NCBI GenBank assembly: GCA_041399155.1
Contig: JAWKTI010000002.1
Location: forward strand, 124,001 to 188,000
DNA: 64,000 nucleotides
Origin: Zavarzinella sp.
Lineage (GTDB): Bacteria; Planctomycetota; Planctomycetia; Gemmatales; Gemmataceae
Reading direction: 5' to 3'
Below are positions 44,455 to 53,171 of this stretch, piece after piece. A program made the translations under genes and the position numbers. Below the pieces are notes generated by a model. It was not told the origin of the DNA. It ran no database searches and worked only from the letters and a program-made list of their open reading frames with translations. Position 1 is the first letter of the stretch, and the number at the start of each line of letters is the position of its first letter.

Positions 44455-45720
44455 CTATGATTTCGCTGTGCTGCCAAGCTTCAACAATCCCGGTGCAGAT
44501 GTGGTGCTGTGATCGTGCCCGCGGTACACTCCAAAGTCGTTGAAGAATAATCGCTTGGCGATGCGGTACAGAATATTCTTTTCCGGCACTTCCATGTTGG
44601 GCAGATATTGCGATGTCTTGGTGGTCATCTGCTGCAATTCTGCCATTGCCGTTTTACGTGCGGTAGAATCGGTGGCATCATGCTTCTTGATCACCAGTTC
44701 CAGCAGATCCGGGCGTTCCAGCACAATGCAGCCACGGGTGCTTTCCTGGCTGACCTGGCGAAAATCCCTTAGAAAGGCAGATTGCAAGAACTTGTCCCGC
44801 AGGTGCCGTGGGTCTTTTTCGTGCAGGATCGATTCCTTGGAAAACTGCACAATGGGGCATGGCTCGATATCGCCCCACGGATTGATATGATGGCTGATCC
44901 CTGTCGCAGCCGGGCACAGTGCCTGGCCTTCGCCATCGTAATAGGCATCCACAATCACGATCGGTTTTTTTGCCCGCATGTTCACCACGAATTCGCGGGC
45001 CTTCTTCGCCTGTTCTGGTGTCAGGCACATGTCCGGGTTGGGGTTTGGCCCCATCGGTCGATACACATGAAACCAGGTGTACATCACGCCCATTTCAATC
45101 AAGCGATCCACCCAGCGTTCCTGCAGCAGATCGTCGAAGTTCGTTTTGCACAGGCTGGTGCAGACACCTGTCAGCAGATTGTTCTTCAAACAGTTCTGGA
45201 TGCCTTCCATCGTCTTGGACAAGACATTCATTCGCCCACGACGTTCATCGCTGATGATTTCCGTGCCTTCCACGCTGATCAGTGGGGTAACATTTCCCAT
45301 GCGTCGCAGGCGTTTGGCTTTTTCATCGGTGATAAAGTGGCCGTTGGTAAAGATCTGAAAATAGCAATCGGGGTGGGCTTCCAGCATTTCAAATATTTTG
45401 GGGTGCATAAACGGTTCGCCACCCACAATGCCGAAAAACACATTCCCCATCTGCTTGGCTTCACGCACCAGACGGTGAAAAGTTTCTGGTTCCATTGCCT
45501 GCTGTTTGTGGGCAACATCCACCCAGCACCCCTGGCAACGCAGGTTGCAGGAATTAATGATCGATACATACAGGAACGGTGGGAAAAATTCCCCACGTTT
45601 CAGTCGCACGCGGTGCCGTAAGACCGACAGGGAACCTTTCACGCCCATGTTCCACATCAGTTTCCACAATAACCGTTTATCTGTTTCGAGCAGTGCCCGC
45701 TTTGCCATCTGAAAAATCAT
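44455..45720 (-). CDS. Radical SAM protein with SPASM-like C-terminus
   Basis: A 421-residue radical SAM enzyme: SIINSCNLRCQGCW (Cys 59, 63, 66) binds the [4Fe-4S] cluster with SAM, and FFGIVGGEPFMHPKIF is the GGEP loop. The C-terminal part has further cysteines (ALCPAATGIS, EPCPIVQF, STRGCIVLE), suggesting extra clusters. GTG 45723 precedes ATG 45720, which is chosen because AGGTGAG lies upstream. It resembles the planctomycete radical SAM group near HpnH, but no hopanoid gene is nearby, so the substrate is left open. Confidence 0.88.
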   Translation of the reverse strand: MIFQMAKRALLETDKRLLWKLMWNMGVKGSLSVLRHRVRLKRGEFFPPFLYVSIINSCNLRCQGCWVDVAHKQQAMEPETFHRLVREAKQMGNVFFGIVGGEPFMHPKIFEMLEAHPDCYFQIFTNGHFITDEKAKRLRRMGNVTPLISVEGTEIISDERRGRMNVLSKTMEGIQNCLKNNLLTGVCTSLCKTNFDDLLQERWVDRLIEMGVMYTWFHVYRPMGPNPNPDMCLTPEQAKKAREFVVNMRAKKPIVIVDAYYDGEGQALCPAATGISHHINPWGDIEPCPIVQFSKESILHEKDPRHLRDKFLQSAFLRDFRQVSQESTRGCIVLERPDLLELVIKKHDATDSTARKTAMAELQQMTTKTSQYLPNMEVPEKNILYRIAKRLFFNDFGVYRGHDHSTTSAPGLLKLGSTAKS

Positions 45721-45752
45721 CACTCACCTGTCCCACATGATGTGGGGAAAGT

Positions 45753-45804
45753 TCTCTGAATCGGGCAGCCGCACCGGTCTTGAAAACCGGAGTAGGCCCA
45801 ACGC
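45753..45804 (+). pseudogene. tRNA-Ser(UGA)-like fragment
   Basis: GGGCAGCCGCACCGG continues into TCTTGAAA and ACCGGAGTAGG. Anticodon stem CCGGT/ACCGG with loop CTTGAAA gives UGA; the D-arm end and start of a long variable arm resemble tRNA-Ser. No T-arm or 3' acceptor follows, so it is a remnant or a look-alike. It lies in the 5' leader of the radical SAM gene (opposite strand). Confidence 0.4.
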
Positions 45805-45925
45805 ATATTAATATTGCCATTTGAGGTGCGAAATATTGTGAAGATTGCCACATTTTCGCAAAATGGCGGAAAAAAGCTGGAAATTGTTCTCATTTGGCTT
45901 TCATTTTTGCCCAAAACAGCCATTT

Positions 45926-46606
45926 TCATTTGCCCGCGGGCTGATAGATGGTCAGTTTGCGAATGCGGCAGGTATCGTCAAAGGTGCCAAAACCAATTCG
46001 TCCTTTGCCGAAGGATTTGTCGTTGCCCACCATGATTGGCTTGGTGAAATCTTCGAAAAACACTTCGTAATCGCCCGTGCTTGCTGTGCGAACAATCCGC
46101 ACCTTCTTCCAGGCATTGGAGCCCCACGTATTGCCTTTGTTGGTTGTTGTCGCATTCTTGATCCGTGGGGCCTTATTCACCACAAACACGTTGTTGGCGT
46201 GATCATCTGCCTTACTGGCAATGTGGCAGTAATAAAACTGGTCCGGATTCTGATAGCCAAACACAAACACCATATCTCGGTGGCCATATTCTTTGCAGGT
46301 CGACTGCACTTCGTAGTCGACGATAAAATCCCCCACCGTGGGGGTCTTCAATAACGCCAGATTAAACGGGGAGCGATGGGTTGGCTTGTATTTGCTGGCT
46401 TGAAACTGCTCCACAAACTTTTCGCCATCTTTCTCCACCCACTTCCAGGCTTTGGCATCAGTCAGGTCGAAATCTTCGAGAGATTTTGCAGACGTAAACT
46501 CTTGCTGGTAAAGGATTTTGCCAGGTTCCGCACCTTGTAAGCTGGCGCCCACCCATAGGAAAGTAAAGAGCAGACTGTGCGGCAGAAAAAAAGCGGTGCG
46601 ATGCAT
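45926..46606 (-). CDS. Secreted DUF1080/3-keto-disaccharide hydrolase-like protein
   Basis: A 226-residue protein with a Sec signal peptide (PHSLLFTFLWVGASLQGAE). The mature part is a beta-jelly-roll resembling DUF1080 proteins: DFDLTDAKAWKWVEKDG, GDFIVDYEVQSTCKEYGHRDM, and KKVRIVRTASTGDYEVFFED. Such proteins bind or hydrolyse sugars; those in planctomycetes are numerous and rarely characterised. The next gene on the same strand starts farther upstream with a short gap. Confidence 0.75.
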   Translation of the reverse strand: MHRTAFFLPHSLLFTFLWVGASLQGAEPGKILYQQEFTSAKSLEDFDLTDAKAWKWVEKDGEKFVEQFQASKYKPTHRSPFNLALLKTPTVGDFIVDYEVQSTCKEYGHRDMVFVFGYQNPDQFYYCHIASKADDHANNVFVVNKAPRIKNATTTNKGNTWGSNAWKKVRIVRTASTGDYEVFFEDFTKPIMVGNDKSFGKGRIGFGTFDDTCRIRKLTIYQPAGK

Positions 46607-46636
46607 GGAGAGATCCTTTTTCTGAATGAGGATAAT

Positions 46637-47092
46637 CTATTTTCCGAAGAAGTAGCCAATTAATGCAATCACGATAGCTACTAATGCTGCAGCGATTTCA
46701 AGGTATAATTTCAAGTATGATAATTTACTGTGAGTGGATTCTGAAGTGCTGTGTGTGCCTGATGGTACGTCAGCAACTGTTACAACGGGGCACACAATAT
46801 CCTGAACCAGTGTGCGTTGAGGAGTTTCGTTTTCAATGGAAACTTCCGATGCATTCTGTGCATTCAGAAAATCATTAGAACTAGTTTGTTCTAAGTTCTC
46901 TGGTGGATTACAAACAATGGTTCTCTCTCGCTTGGATGGGATGTTGGCCGGTTGTCGAAAAGGATCTGGGCTATGTTTGTGTACTTTAGGGAGATTAAAG
47001 CGGTAACCACATACTGCACAATTAGCAGACCTGCCCGCCATTGCATCTGGATATTCGCTGCTGCTGGTACAATTTCTGCAATTTAAAATCAT
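46637..47092 (-). CDS. Zinc-ribbon protein with C-terminal membrane anchor
   Basis: A 151-residue protein. The N-terminus has CxxC pairs (CRNC near residue 5 and CAVC near 25) forming a zinc-ribbon-like motif, the middle is low-complexity with Ser, Thr and Pro, and the last 25 residues are a membrane helix (YLEIAAALVAIVIALIGYFFG). It is tail-anchored, with the zinc ribbon probably in the cytoplasm. It is the last gene of a four-gene AT-rich cassette; its neighbour upstream is 35 bases away. Confidence 0.7.
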   Translation of the reverse strand: MILNCRNCTSSSEYPDAMAGRSANCAVCGYRFNLPKVHKHSPDPFRQPANIPSKRERTIVCNPPENLEQTSSNDFLNAQNASEVSIENETPQRTLVQDIVCPVVTVADVPSGTHSTSESTHSKLSYLKLYLEIAAALVAIVIALIGYFFGK

Positions 47093-47127
47093 AAAACACC
47101 AAAATTACGGCAATCGATAACTCGATC

Positions 47128-48069
47128 TCAAAGATCGGTCCACGCTACAGATAGAAGCAATTGATCTAATGCAGGATCCATTTTAGGCACAAATTGTGTT
47201 AAATGATTCCATTTATTGTGTATTTTATCAGTAAAGTCTGAATTGCCAAATAAGCTACCCACTAACCAATTGCTTCTTGATTCAACAATTCTGTGCAACA
47301 AGATCATTGGATTATCTCTTGAGGTATCAAACAACCAAATAATGTTGGATCGTTTGAGAGTTGGAGTAGAAATCAGTAGCCGGTTCTTGGCACTTATGAC
47401 TAAGTTGCTTCTTGATTCATGGCGAAATGAAAAGCGATTCAGTAACTCACACGCATTCACTTTGTCATTAGGCAACCATTTAGAAATGGTGTTTTTTGTG
47501 AAAAAAGTGCCATCAGGCAATGAAAGAATAAACTCATCAGCTAACATCGAAATGTCACGAAACTTGGCTTCAACTACTGATTGGTACAACTTTACTAAAT
47601 TACGATGATCATGTGAGAGTTGAGAAGGATTGTTGTTTGTAACAATTGGACGCACAGGGACGGGTTGTGGTTCATCTAAGTGCACATCAATTTTGAAATC
47701 ATAGGTGCCTTCGCGCTCTGGACGTATTGGACCTAGCAACTCCAAAACATTCTCAACCAACTCTGGGGTTGGTTTGGTGCGTGTTTTTAAATATGCGAGT
47801 TTTAGAATTGAAGGATTACGGCCAATAGCCTTACGGTTAACGCAGAACGGATCTGTTGTACGTATTCCAATTAGCCAACCATCAAAGCATGGCTTTTCAA
47901 AACGAATAACACCATCTGTGCGTGATAAGTCAACTTTTAAGATGCTATCCACGCCGCTGTCCAACATTTGAAGAAAATTATTGGGAAGTGCATAGAAATT
48001 GTCTCGCGCCCAACCTTCTCCCTCGACAAACCACATATGTACAGCAACTGGCGCTTCAAATGTTTTCAA
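47128..48069 (-). CDS. Unknown 313-residue protein of the GTPase cassette
   Basis: I do not recognise this protein. It is hydrophilic, with segments EGEGWARDNFYALPNNFLQMLDSG near the N-terminus, a Pro-rich linker near 140-150 and a C-terminal domain with NRLLISTPTLKRSNIIWLFDTSRDNPMILLHRIVES. No signal peptide or membrane helix. The gene lies 57 bases after the lipoprotein-like ORF and 35 before the zinc-ribbon gene, all on one strand and all AT-rich. A GTPase-associated adaptor is a guess from position. Confidence 0.65.
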   Translation of the reverse strand: MKTFEAPVAVHMWFVEGEGWARDNFYALPNNFLQMLDSGVDSILKVDLSRTDGVIRFEKPCFDGWLIGIRTTDPFCVNRKAIGRNPSILKLAYLKTRTKPTPELVENVLELLGPIRPEREGTYDFKIDVHLDEPQPVPVRPIVTNNNPSQLSHDHRNLVKLYQSVVEAKFRDISMLADEFILSLPDGTFFTKNTISKWLPNDKVNACELLNRFSFRHESRSNLVISAKNRLLISTPTLKRSNIIWLFDTSRDNPMILLHRIVESRSNWLVGSLFGNSDFTDKIHNKWNHLTQFVPKMDPALDQLLLSVAWTDL

Positions 48070-48126
48070 TTAGATACAAATTGGATATAGTTAAAAACAA
48101 AAACTTAATTTTCAAGCAACACTTTA

Positions 48127-48345
48127 TCATTGCGATATCTTTCGATATACAATTTTGCCTATGTAGCGAAATCCAAGGATACCACCTGCAATAGCACCAG
48201 CAATAGATAAAATTACAGCAAAATAAGGAGCCCACAGTTTACCGTGACGATACAAATTTTCATCTACTGATTTAGAATCATCCCAACAACCTGTTGTTAA
48301 AGAGATTGAAGTCACTGCAAAAAATATGGCAATTTTATTCTTCAT
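48127..48345 (-). CDS. Small lipoprotein-like membrane protein
   Basis: A 72-residue protein. Residues 1-19 are a lipoprotein-type signal with the lipobox SLTTGC (Cys19 predicted lipidated), and a second hydrophobic helix (YFAVILSIAGAIAGGILGFRYIG) follows. It therefore probably spans or docks at the inner membrane. It is encoded seven bases downstream of the GTPase gene on the same strand. Confidence 0.7.
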   Translation of the reverse strand: MKNKIAIFFAVTSISLTTGCWDDSKSVDENLYRHGKLWAPYFAVILSIAGAIAGGILGFRYIGKIVYRKISQ

Positions 48346-48351
48346 AACTAA

Positions 48352-49398
48352 TCATCTTGCCTTATCGGCGGCAACTAATAAAGGGATAGCGACTAATGCA
48401 AGGGGTATCATACAAGCGAGACCTGTGAGAATATATGGTAGAACAAACCCAATTCCCCACCCGATAAAATAACCTATGATTGCCCCAAGTGTTATACATA
48501 AGATAGCAAGTGTAACTTGTGTGTTGAATTCATTATTCTCAGCATCCTTAGCAATTTTTTCGATTCGTCGTACTTCGTCCTGTTGTTCAGTAATGGCTTG
48601 GTTTGCCAACTCTGCTGCACGAGGTAAGCCCCAGATTAATGGCTCATGAATCCACTTTGGGTTAATTGTGCCAGCAGTTGGCACGTTTTGTCCAGGAGCA
48701 CAAGATGTTCCGAAACAAGAAACAGGAAAGACTTCGTAGAGATTGTAGTCCTTCAACGCTCTCAGCGCACGATGCATCCCACGCCAACGATCCTTCGAAC
48801 TTAAATACTCTAATAATACAGATTGCATTTCGATCAAGTTGCTATTCATATGTTGTGAAAAAACCTGATCAACTTTGGTAAAGGCAACCGCCACTGGACG
48901 ATTTTTACTTCCGTGCTGCGTTGAGGTTTCTTTGCATCGCTGTAGTATGTAGTCCAATGTGTTTAGTTGGTTAACTGCTTGCGAATCGTCGGAAAGATCA
49001 ACCATTACCATCAACAAATCGCACTCGTCAATAAATTGTTCAAGACCAAGCTCCCTTGCCTGTTTGATCGTATCTTCAGATGCACCACGGTTGACCAGAA
49101 TGCCAGCATAATCCATCGTATGGATTGCGTAACTAATAAGTACGTTTCCAGAAGCATCCTCTGTATGCATCTGAAATTTCAATTCGCTCGGGCGAGCAAG
49201 TCCAGTAGCGTCAGGGAGATTTCCTCTGTCCAGAGCTTCCCACATTGGATTTAAGTACCTGATGGTCGGCGAGTCCAGGTATCTAAATAGAACACCATCG
49301 AAATGAGCTTGTCTTCCGTATAACACAGTGTGCCATATTGTTTTTCCTGCTTCAGGTAGTCCTATCGTGCCTAACTTCAAAGAATATGTTTGGGCCAT
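48352..49398 (-). CDS. P-loop GTPase with C-terminal transmembrane segments
   Basis: A 348-residue protein. The P-loop is GLPEAGKT at residues 13-20, the G3-like motif is DYAG at 96-99 and the G4 motif is TKVD at 174-177, a TRAFAC-type GTPase layout. The Thr-containing G2 region is not obvious. Residues about 290-345 are hydrophobic and should form two or three membrane helices (LAILCITLGAIIGYFIGW, YILTGLACMIPLALVAI). The gene begins the AT-rich minus-strand cassette. Membrane-linked GTPases of this kind occur in predicted GTPase-associated conflict systems and in stress proteins; the exact role is unknown. Confidence 0.8.
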   Translation of the reverse strand: MAQTYSLKLGTIGLPEAGKTIWHTVLYGRQAHFDGVLFRYLDSPTIRYLNPMWEALDRGNLPDATGLARPSELKFQMHTEDASGNVLISYAIHTMDYAGILVNRGASEDTIKQARELGLEQFIDECDLLMVMVDLSDDSQAVNQLNTLDYILQRCKETSTQHGSKNRPVAVAFTKVDQVFSQHMNSNLIEMQSVLLEYLSSKDRWRGMHRALRALKDYNLYEVFPVSCFGTSCAPGQNVPTAGTINPKWIHEPLIWGLPRAAELANQAITEQQDEVRRIEKIAKDAENNEFNTQVTLAILCITLGAIIGYFIGWGIGFVLPYILTGLACMIPLALVAIPLLVAADKAR

Positions 49399-49540
49399 TA
49401 AAATGATCCACTTAAACTGCAGTCCGCTGGCAATGTAGATAGTTTAAAGTTATTTTAACAAGCGAACAGTTGTGCACAAGTCGTAATTTTTAGAAATTGT
49501 CACTTTTTTGACGAACCAATACTTTGTGCATCCGTGCAAA

Positions 49541-50806
49541 TCACGCAAACAGTTCCGCAATCGGTTTGCCACCGTCGGTAATGGGAACTGGACGGGCTCC
49601 ATCGTACAATTCGTGGGCTGGATCAATCCCCAGGCTGGCGTGGATGGTAGCATGAAAATCGGGAATGGATACAGGTGCTTCGAGGATTTTTTTGCCAAGA
49701 TCATCTGTAACGCCCAAGGCTCCCTGGTGCTTGAGGCCACCACCTGCCAGCACCATGGAAAATGCCGTCCCCTGGTGGCCACGCCCGCCTCGACCGTCAA
49801 ATTCCGGTGGGCGACCAAATTCCGTAGCAACCACAATCAGGGTTTTGTCGAGAAGTTTCTGCTGTTCCAGGTCGAGAATCAAGCCAGATAAGGCGGTATC
49901 CAGTTCCCGAATCAGCAGGTGCTGGTTGTCGATCCCTTCGTTGTGCACATCCCAACCGGTGCCATTGATAAAGTTCAAATTGTGGGAAACTTCAATGAAT
50001 CGCACCCCCGCCTGCACTAATCGACGTGCCAGCAGGCAGCGTTGGCCGAATTCCCCACCATAGGACTGGCGGACGGTAGACGATTCTTGCTGTAAGTTGA
50101 AGTGGCGCATAAACTTAGGGCCAGCAAGCTGCAACGCTTTTGACTGTGCTTCCAGATATTGCTGCACATTAGCATCTGGCGTGGTGCCACTTTGATGAAT
50201 ATTTTTTAATAAACTTTCCCGGCGTGCGGCCCTCTTGGGATCCACATGTTCTGGTCGGGTAAAGCCTGCGGGGCCACTTTCGGTATCTACCAGATAAACG
50301 AAGCCACTGTTGGCACCAAGAAACCCCGGCCCACGGCTGACGTTGGGGTAACCGATCAGCATGTAGGCAGGCACATCGGGATTGGCCGCACCCCGCTGGT
50401 TGGCCACAATTGAACCAATGGAAGGATAGGTCACGGTGCCTGAAATCATTCGCCCAGTGTGTACCAGGTTGGTGGCAAAAGCGTGCTCATCGATCACTTT
50501 GTGGTTGACGGAACGCACAATGGTGGTGCGATCCATCAATTTTGCGGTTTGCGGGAGATGTTCGGCTACTCGCACCCCACGCACATTGGTTTCGATGGAA
50601 TCGTACAGGGAGCCGGCCTTTTTATCCTTCCCCTTGGAAATGCCTTTGGCTTTGGGGTCGAAAGTATCCAACTGCCCCATGCCACCGCCAAGCCAGATAA
50701 AAATGCAATGTTCTGCTTTTCCACGCACGGTGGGCAGCGATTTAGCCTGCAGTGCCGCACCCACGCCCAGTGCGGTACTTGTTGCGAGAAATTTCCTGCG
50801 ATCCAT
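49541..50806 (-). CDS. DUF1501 protein with Tat signal
   Basis: A 421-residue protein of the DUF1501 family, very common in planctomycetes. The Tat signal DRRKFLATSTALGVGAAL is at the start, so export is predicted. The core includes CIFIWLGGGMGQLDTFDPK, WDVHNEGIDNQHLLIRELD and VVATEFGRPPEFDGRGGRGHQ, an alkaline-phosphatase/sulfatase-fold segment. No activity is known. ATG 50806 is chosen because the signal starts there. Confidence 0.9.
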   Translation of the reverse strand: MDRRKFLATSTALGVGAALQAKSLPTVRGKAEHCIFIWLGGGMGQLDTFDPKAKGISKGKDKKAGSLYDSIETNVRGVRVAEHLPQTAKLMDRTTIVRSVNHKVIDEHAFATNLVHTGRMISGTVTYPSIGSIVANQRGAANPDVPAYMLIGYPNVSRGPGFLGANSGFVYLVDTESGPAGFTRPEHVDPKRAARRESLLKNIHQSGTTPDANVQQYLEAQSKALQLAGPKFMRHFNLQQESSTVRQSYGGEFGQRCLLARRLVQAGVRFIEVSHNLNFINGTGWDVHNEGIDNQHLLIRELDTALSGLILDLEQQKLLDKTLIVVATEFGRPPEFDGRGGRGHQGTAFSMVLAGGGLKHQGALGVTDDLGKKILEAPVSIPDFHATIHASLGIDPAHELYDGARPVPITDGGKPIAELFA

Positions 50807-51030
50807 GGTTGAACTCAATGGGAAGGTATGTTGCATATATTTTACCACGTACTGCTCAGTGGCTCAACTGAAATGATTGGCACCAGAAAATTTATGCCAA
50901 TAGCAGTTTCCACGTAATCCACGTCGCATCTAATAAGTTGGATTGCCAGATTAGCCGAATTGTACTGTCTTTGTGGCACCGAAATTGCCAGTTCTCTAAG
51001 CCCACTGCGACGCTCAGCGGAAACCTGGGT

Positions 51031-52449
51031 TCACTCAATATCGCCTGCAAAGAGATATTCCATTTCTTCATCATCTGCATCGGGATCGAGCACCCATTGA
51101 CTCATTGAGGTAAACTTAATGCCCGCCTCGCGGAGCGCTTCCTGCCCAGTATTCGTGAGGCAATTGTAACTTAACTCAAGATTTAACATATTCTTGCAGC
51201 CAGGGCAGGTGGCCAGCAAGCTTGCGCCCGCATCGGTCACTTTACCATGTTTCAGGTCCAGGGTTTCCAATTGATTCATCAATTCAGAATTGACCAGTAC
51301 TTTCACGCCTTCATCACCAGCATTACTCAATCTCAAACGAAGGTGCTTCAACGATTTCAGATTCTTGCTGTTTGCCAAATGGCGATAATTTTTTACCTGT
51401 AAGTAAGGTTCATCATCAAAATCCAAAGCCTTGGGGTGAAAGAGCAAGTGGGTTAATTGTCCCAAAGAGTCGTTCGCTGCCAGTTTGTCTGTGGCGTAGT
51501 TTCTGGAATGATAAACCAATAACACTTTCAGGTTGGGCATTTTCCGTGCGAAGATCTGGCTGGTGGCAGGATCGTGACACAAAAGTTCCAGTGATTCGAT
51601 GTTGGGCATCTGCCGAACGAACGCATCAGCGTATTCTCCCGGAGTGTGGCAGTTATAGTATTCTTCTGGTGCCTCTTCCATGGAAGGTAGGGTGTAATCC
51701 CCTTCTCCAAGCCGAAATTTACGGATATTGGCCAGGTGCTTCCAACTGGCCATCACAAACAGCGATGCTGCCCCCTCTTCTGCACCATCGGTGTCTGGCC
51801 CTTCCTCATATTCTCCAGGTTCTTCATAGGAACACGCGCCGATATACAATTCCCGGACCATGCGGGTTACTGGCGTCGCTACAAACTTACGAGCTTGTGT
51901 GACACGGAGATAAGGAAATTCCGCCCGTGCCAATATTCCACGCACAAACGTAAATTGGGCACGTTCATATTCGTTGTCCTGTTCAAACTCGGCCAGTGTA
52001 TCCAGCCAGGTGGTGCGGTATTCCGCAAACAGGGCTTCTTCCTGTTTGCGAAGTTTATCCCGTTCTTTGCTGGTAAGCGATTCATCTTCCAGTGCCAGTT
52101 GCACCGTAATCAACTCTCCCCAGGGGTCGCCATTTTCCAGCAGATAGTCTGCCAGTGCTGCGTGGGCGGCACGGTCTTCGGGGTGGGCAAGAATGGCTGC
52201 TTCCAGTAATTCCTGCGTGGACCGCTCCGGTTCCGATCCGGCAGTGGTTTCCACGTAACCTTTCCCGGTTTTTTCTTTGATCAGCTTTTCCATCTGCTTG
52301 ATCGCCGCTTCTTCGGTGGGGAATGATTTGGTTTGCTTCTGGCCATCGGTGCCCAACCGTCCGTAATGTACCAGCACATCAGTGCCAACACATTCCACAT
52401 TCCAGAACTTATGCGATTTTGCATCGCTGTAGGTGAATGTTCTCTGCAT
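51031..52449 (-). CDS. WGR domain protein with TIGR02996 and leucine-rich-repeat regions
   Basis: A 472-residue protein. Residues 1-75 form a WGR domain (WNVECVGTDVLVHYGRLGTDGQKQTKSF), the module that binds DNA breaks in PARPs but here stands without a catalytic domain. A repeat-companion segment (LLEAAILAHPEDRAAHAALADYLLENGDPWGELI, TIGR02996 type) follows, and the C-terminal part is leucine-rich-repeat-like (LKSLKHLRLRLSNAGDEGVK, NQLETLDLKHGKVTD). AGGAG before ATG 52449 decides the start. Function unknown; this domain order is a planctomycete feature. Confidence 0.85.
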   Translation of the reverse strand: MQRTFTYSDAKSHKFWNVECVGTDVLVHYGRLGTDGQKQTKSFPTEEAAIKQMEKLIKEKTGKGYVETTAGSEPERSTQELLEAAILAHPEDRAAHAALADYLLENGDPWGELITVQLALEDESLTSKERDKLRKQEEALFAEYRTTWLDTLAEFEQDNEYERAQFTFVRGILARAEFPYLRVTQARKFVATPVTRMVRELYIGACSYEEPGEYEEGPDTDGAEEGAASLFVMASWKHLANIRKFRLGEGDYTLPSMEEAPEEYYNCHTPGEYADAFVRQMPNIESLELLCHDPATSQIFARKMPNLKVLLVYHSRNYATDKLAANDSLGQLTHLLFHPKALDFDDEPYLQVKNYRHLANSKNLKSLKHLRLRLSNAGDEGVKVLVNSELMNQLETLDLKHGKVTDAGASLLATCPGCKNMLNLELSYNCLTNTGQEALREAGIKFTSMSQWVLDPDADDEEMEYLFAGDIE

Positions 52450-52481
52450 CAATGATTCTCCTTCAACATTATTTCAGGTGA

Positions 52482-53171
52482 TTAAGGTAAAATTTCCTCA
52501 GGTGGGCCACTGCGGGTAATTTCACCCGCTTCCATGACAATCAGACGCTTTGCCACCTTGCGTGCAAAATCCATCGCGTGGGTCACAATCAGCATTGTCT
52601 GCCCGGCTGCAGCCAGTTCGCTGATCACCCCCAGCACCTCTTCGGCCATTTTGGGATCCAGGGCACTGGTGGGCTCATCAAACAGAATCACTTCCGGCTT
52701 CACTGCCAACGCACGGGCAATGGCCACCCGCTGCTGCTGTCCACCGGACATTTCTTCTGGTCGTGCCTGCAATCGGTGGGACAGGCCAACTCGCGTAAGT
52801 AGTTCTCTGGCAAGTGTTTCCGCCTGTTCCCGAGGCTGATTGAGCACCAGCGTGGGGCCGCTCATCACATTTTGCAGTGCGGTCATGTGGGGGAACAGAT
52901 TAAATTGCTGGAAAACCATCCCCACCTGACGGCGAAGTTGCACGAGTGTTGATTTGGGCGTGGTATCGTTGGGCGAAATGGTCAAATCACCCACCTGGAT
53001 GGTTCCAGAAGCAAACGATTCCAGGGCGTTGATGCACCGCAACAGGGTACTTTTGCCCCCACCCGACGGGCCGATCATTCCGATCACATCGCCTTTTTCA
53101 ACGCGAAGATGAATATTTTTTAATACTTGATTGGTGCCACGAAACTTATTGAGCTGTTCGATGGTGATCAT
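52482..53171 (-). CDS. Polar amino-acid ABC transporter, ATP-binding subunit
   Basis: A 229-residue ABC ATPase with Walker A GPSGGGKSTLLR, signature MSGGQQQRVAIARAL, Walker B VILFDEPTSALD and the switch histidine in IVTHAM. It matches GlnQ-like subunits. It overlaps the fused binding-protein/permease gene by four bases (ATGA), so the two form one operon and presumably one importer. Confidence 0.93.
   Translation of the reverse strand: MITIEQLNKFRGTNQVLKNIHLRVEKGDVIGMIGPSGGGKSTLLRCINALESFASGTIQVGDLTISPNDTTPKSTLVQLRRQVGMVFQQFNLFPHMTALQNVMSGPTLVLNQPREQAETLARELLTRVGLSHRLQARPEEMSGGQQQRVAIARALAVKPEVILFDEPTSALDPKMAEEVLGVISELAAAGQTMLIVTHAMDFARKVAKRLIVMEAGEITRSGPPEEILP

Noticed and set aside
45771..45790. 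tRNA-Sec (UCA) on the minus strand
   Set aside because: The minus-strand loop TTTCAAG would give UCA, but the plus strand has the canonical loop CTTGAAA, and no T-arm or long Sec acceptor exists on either strand.
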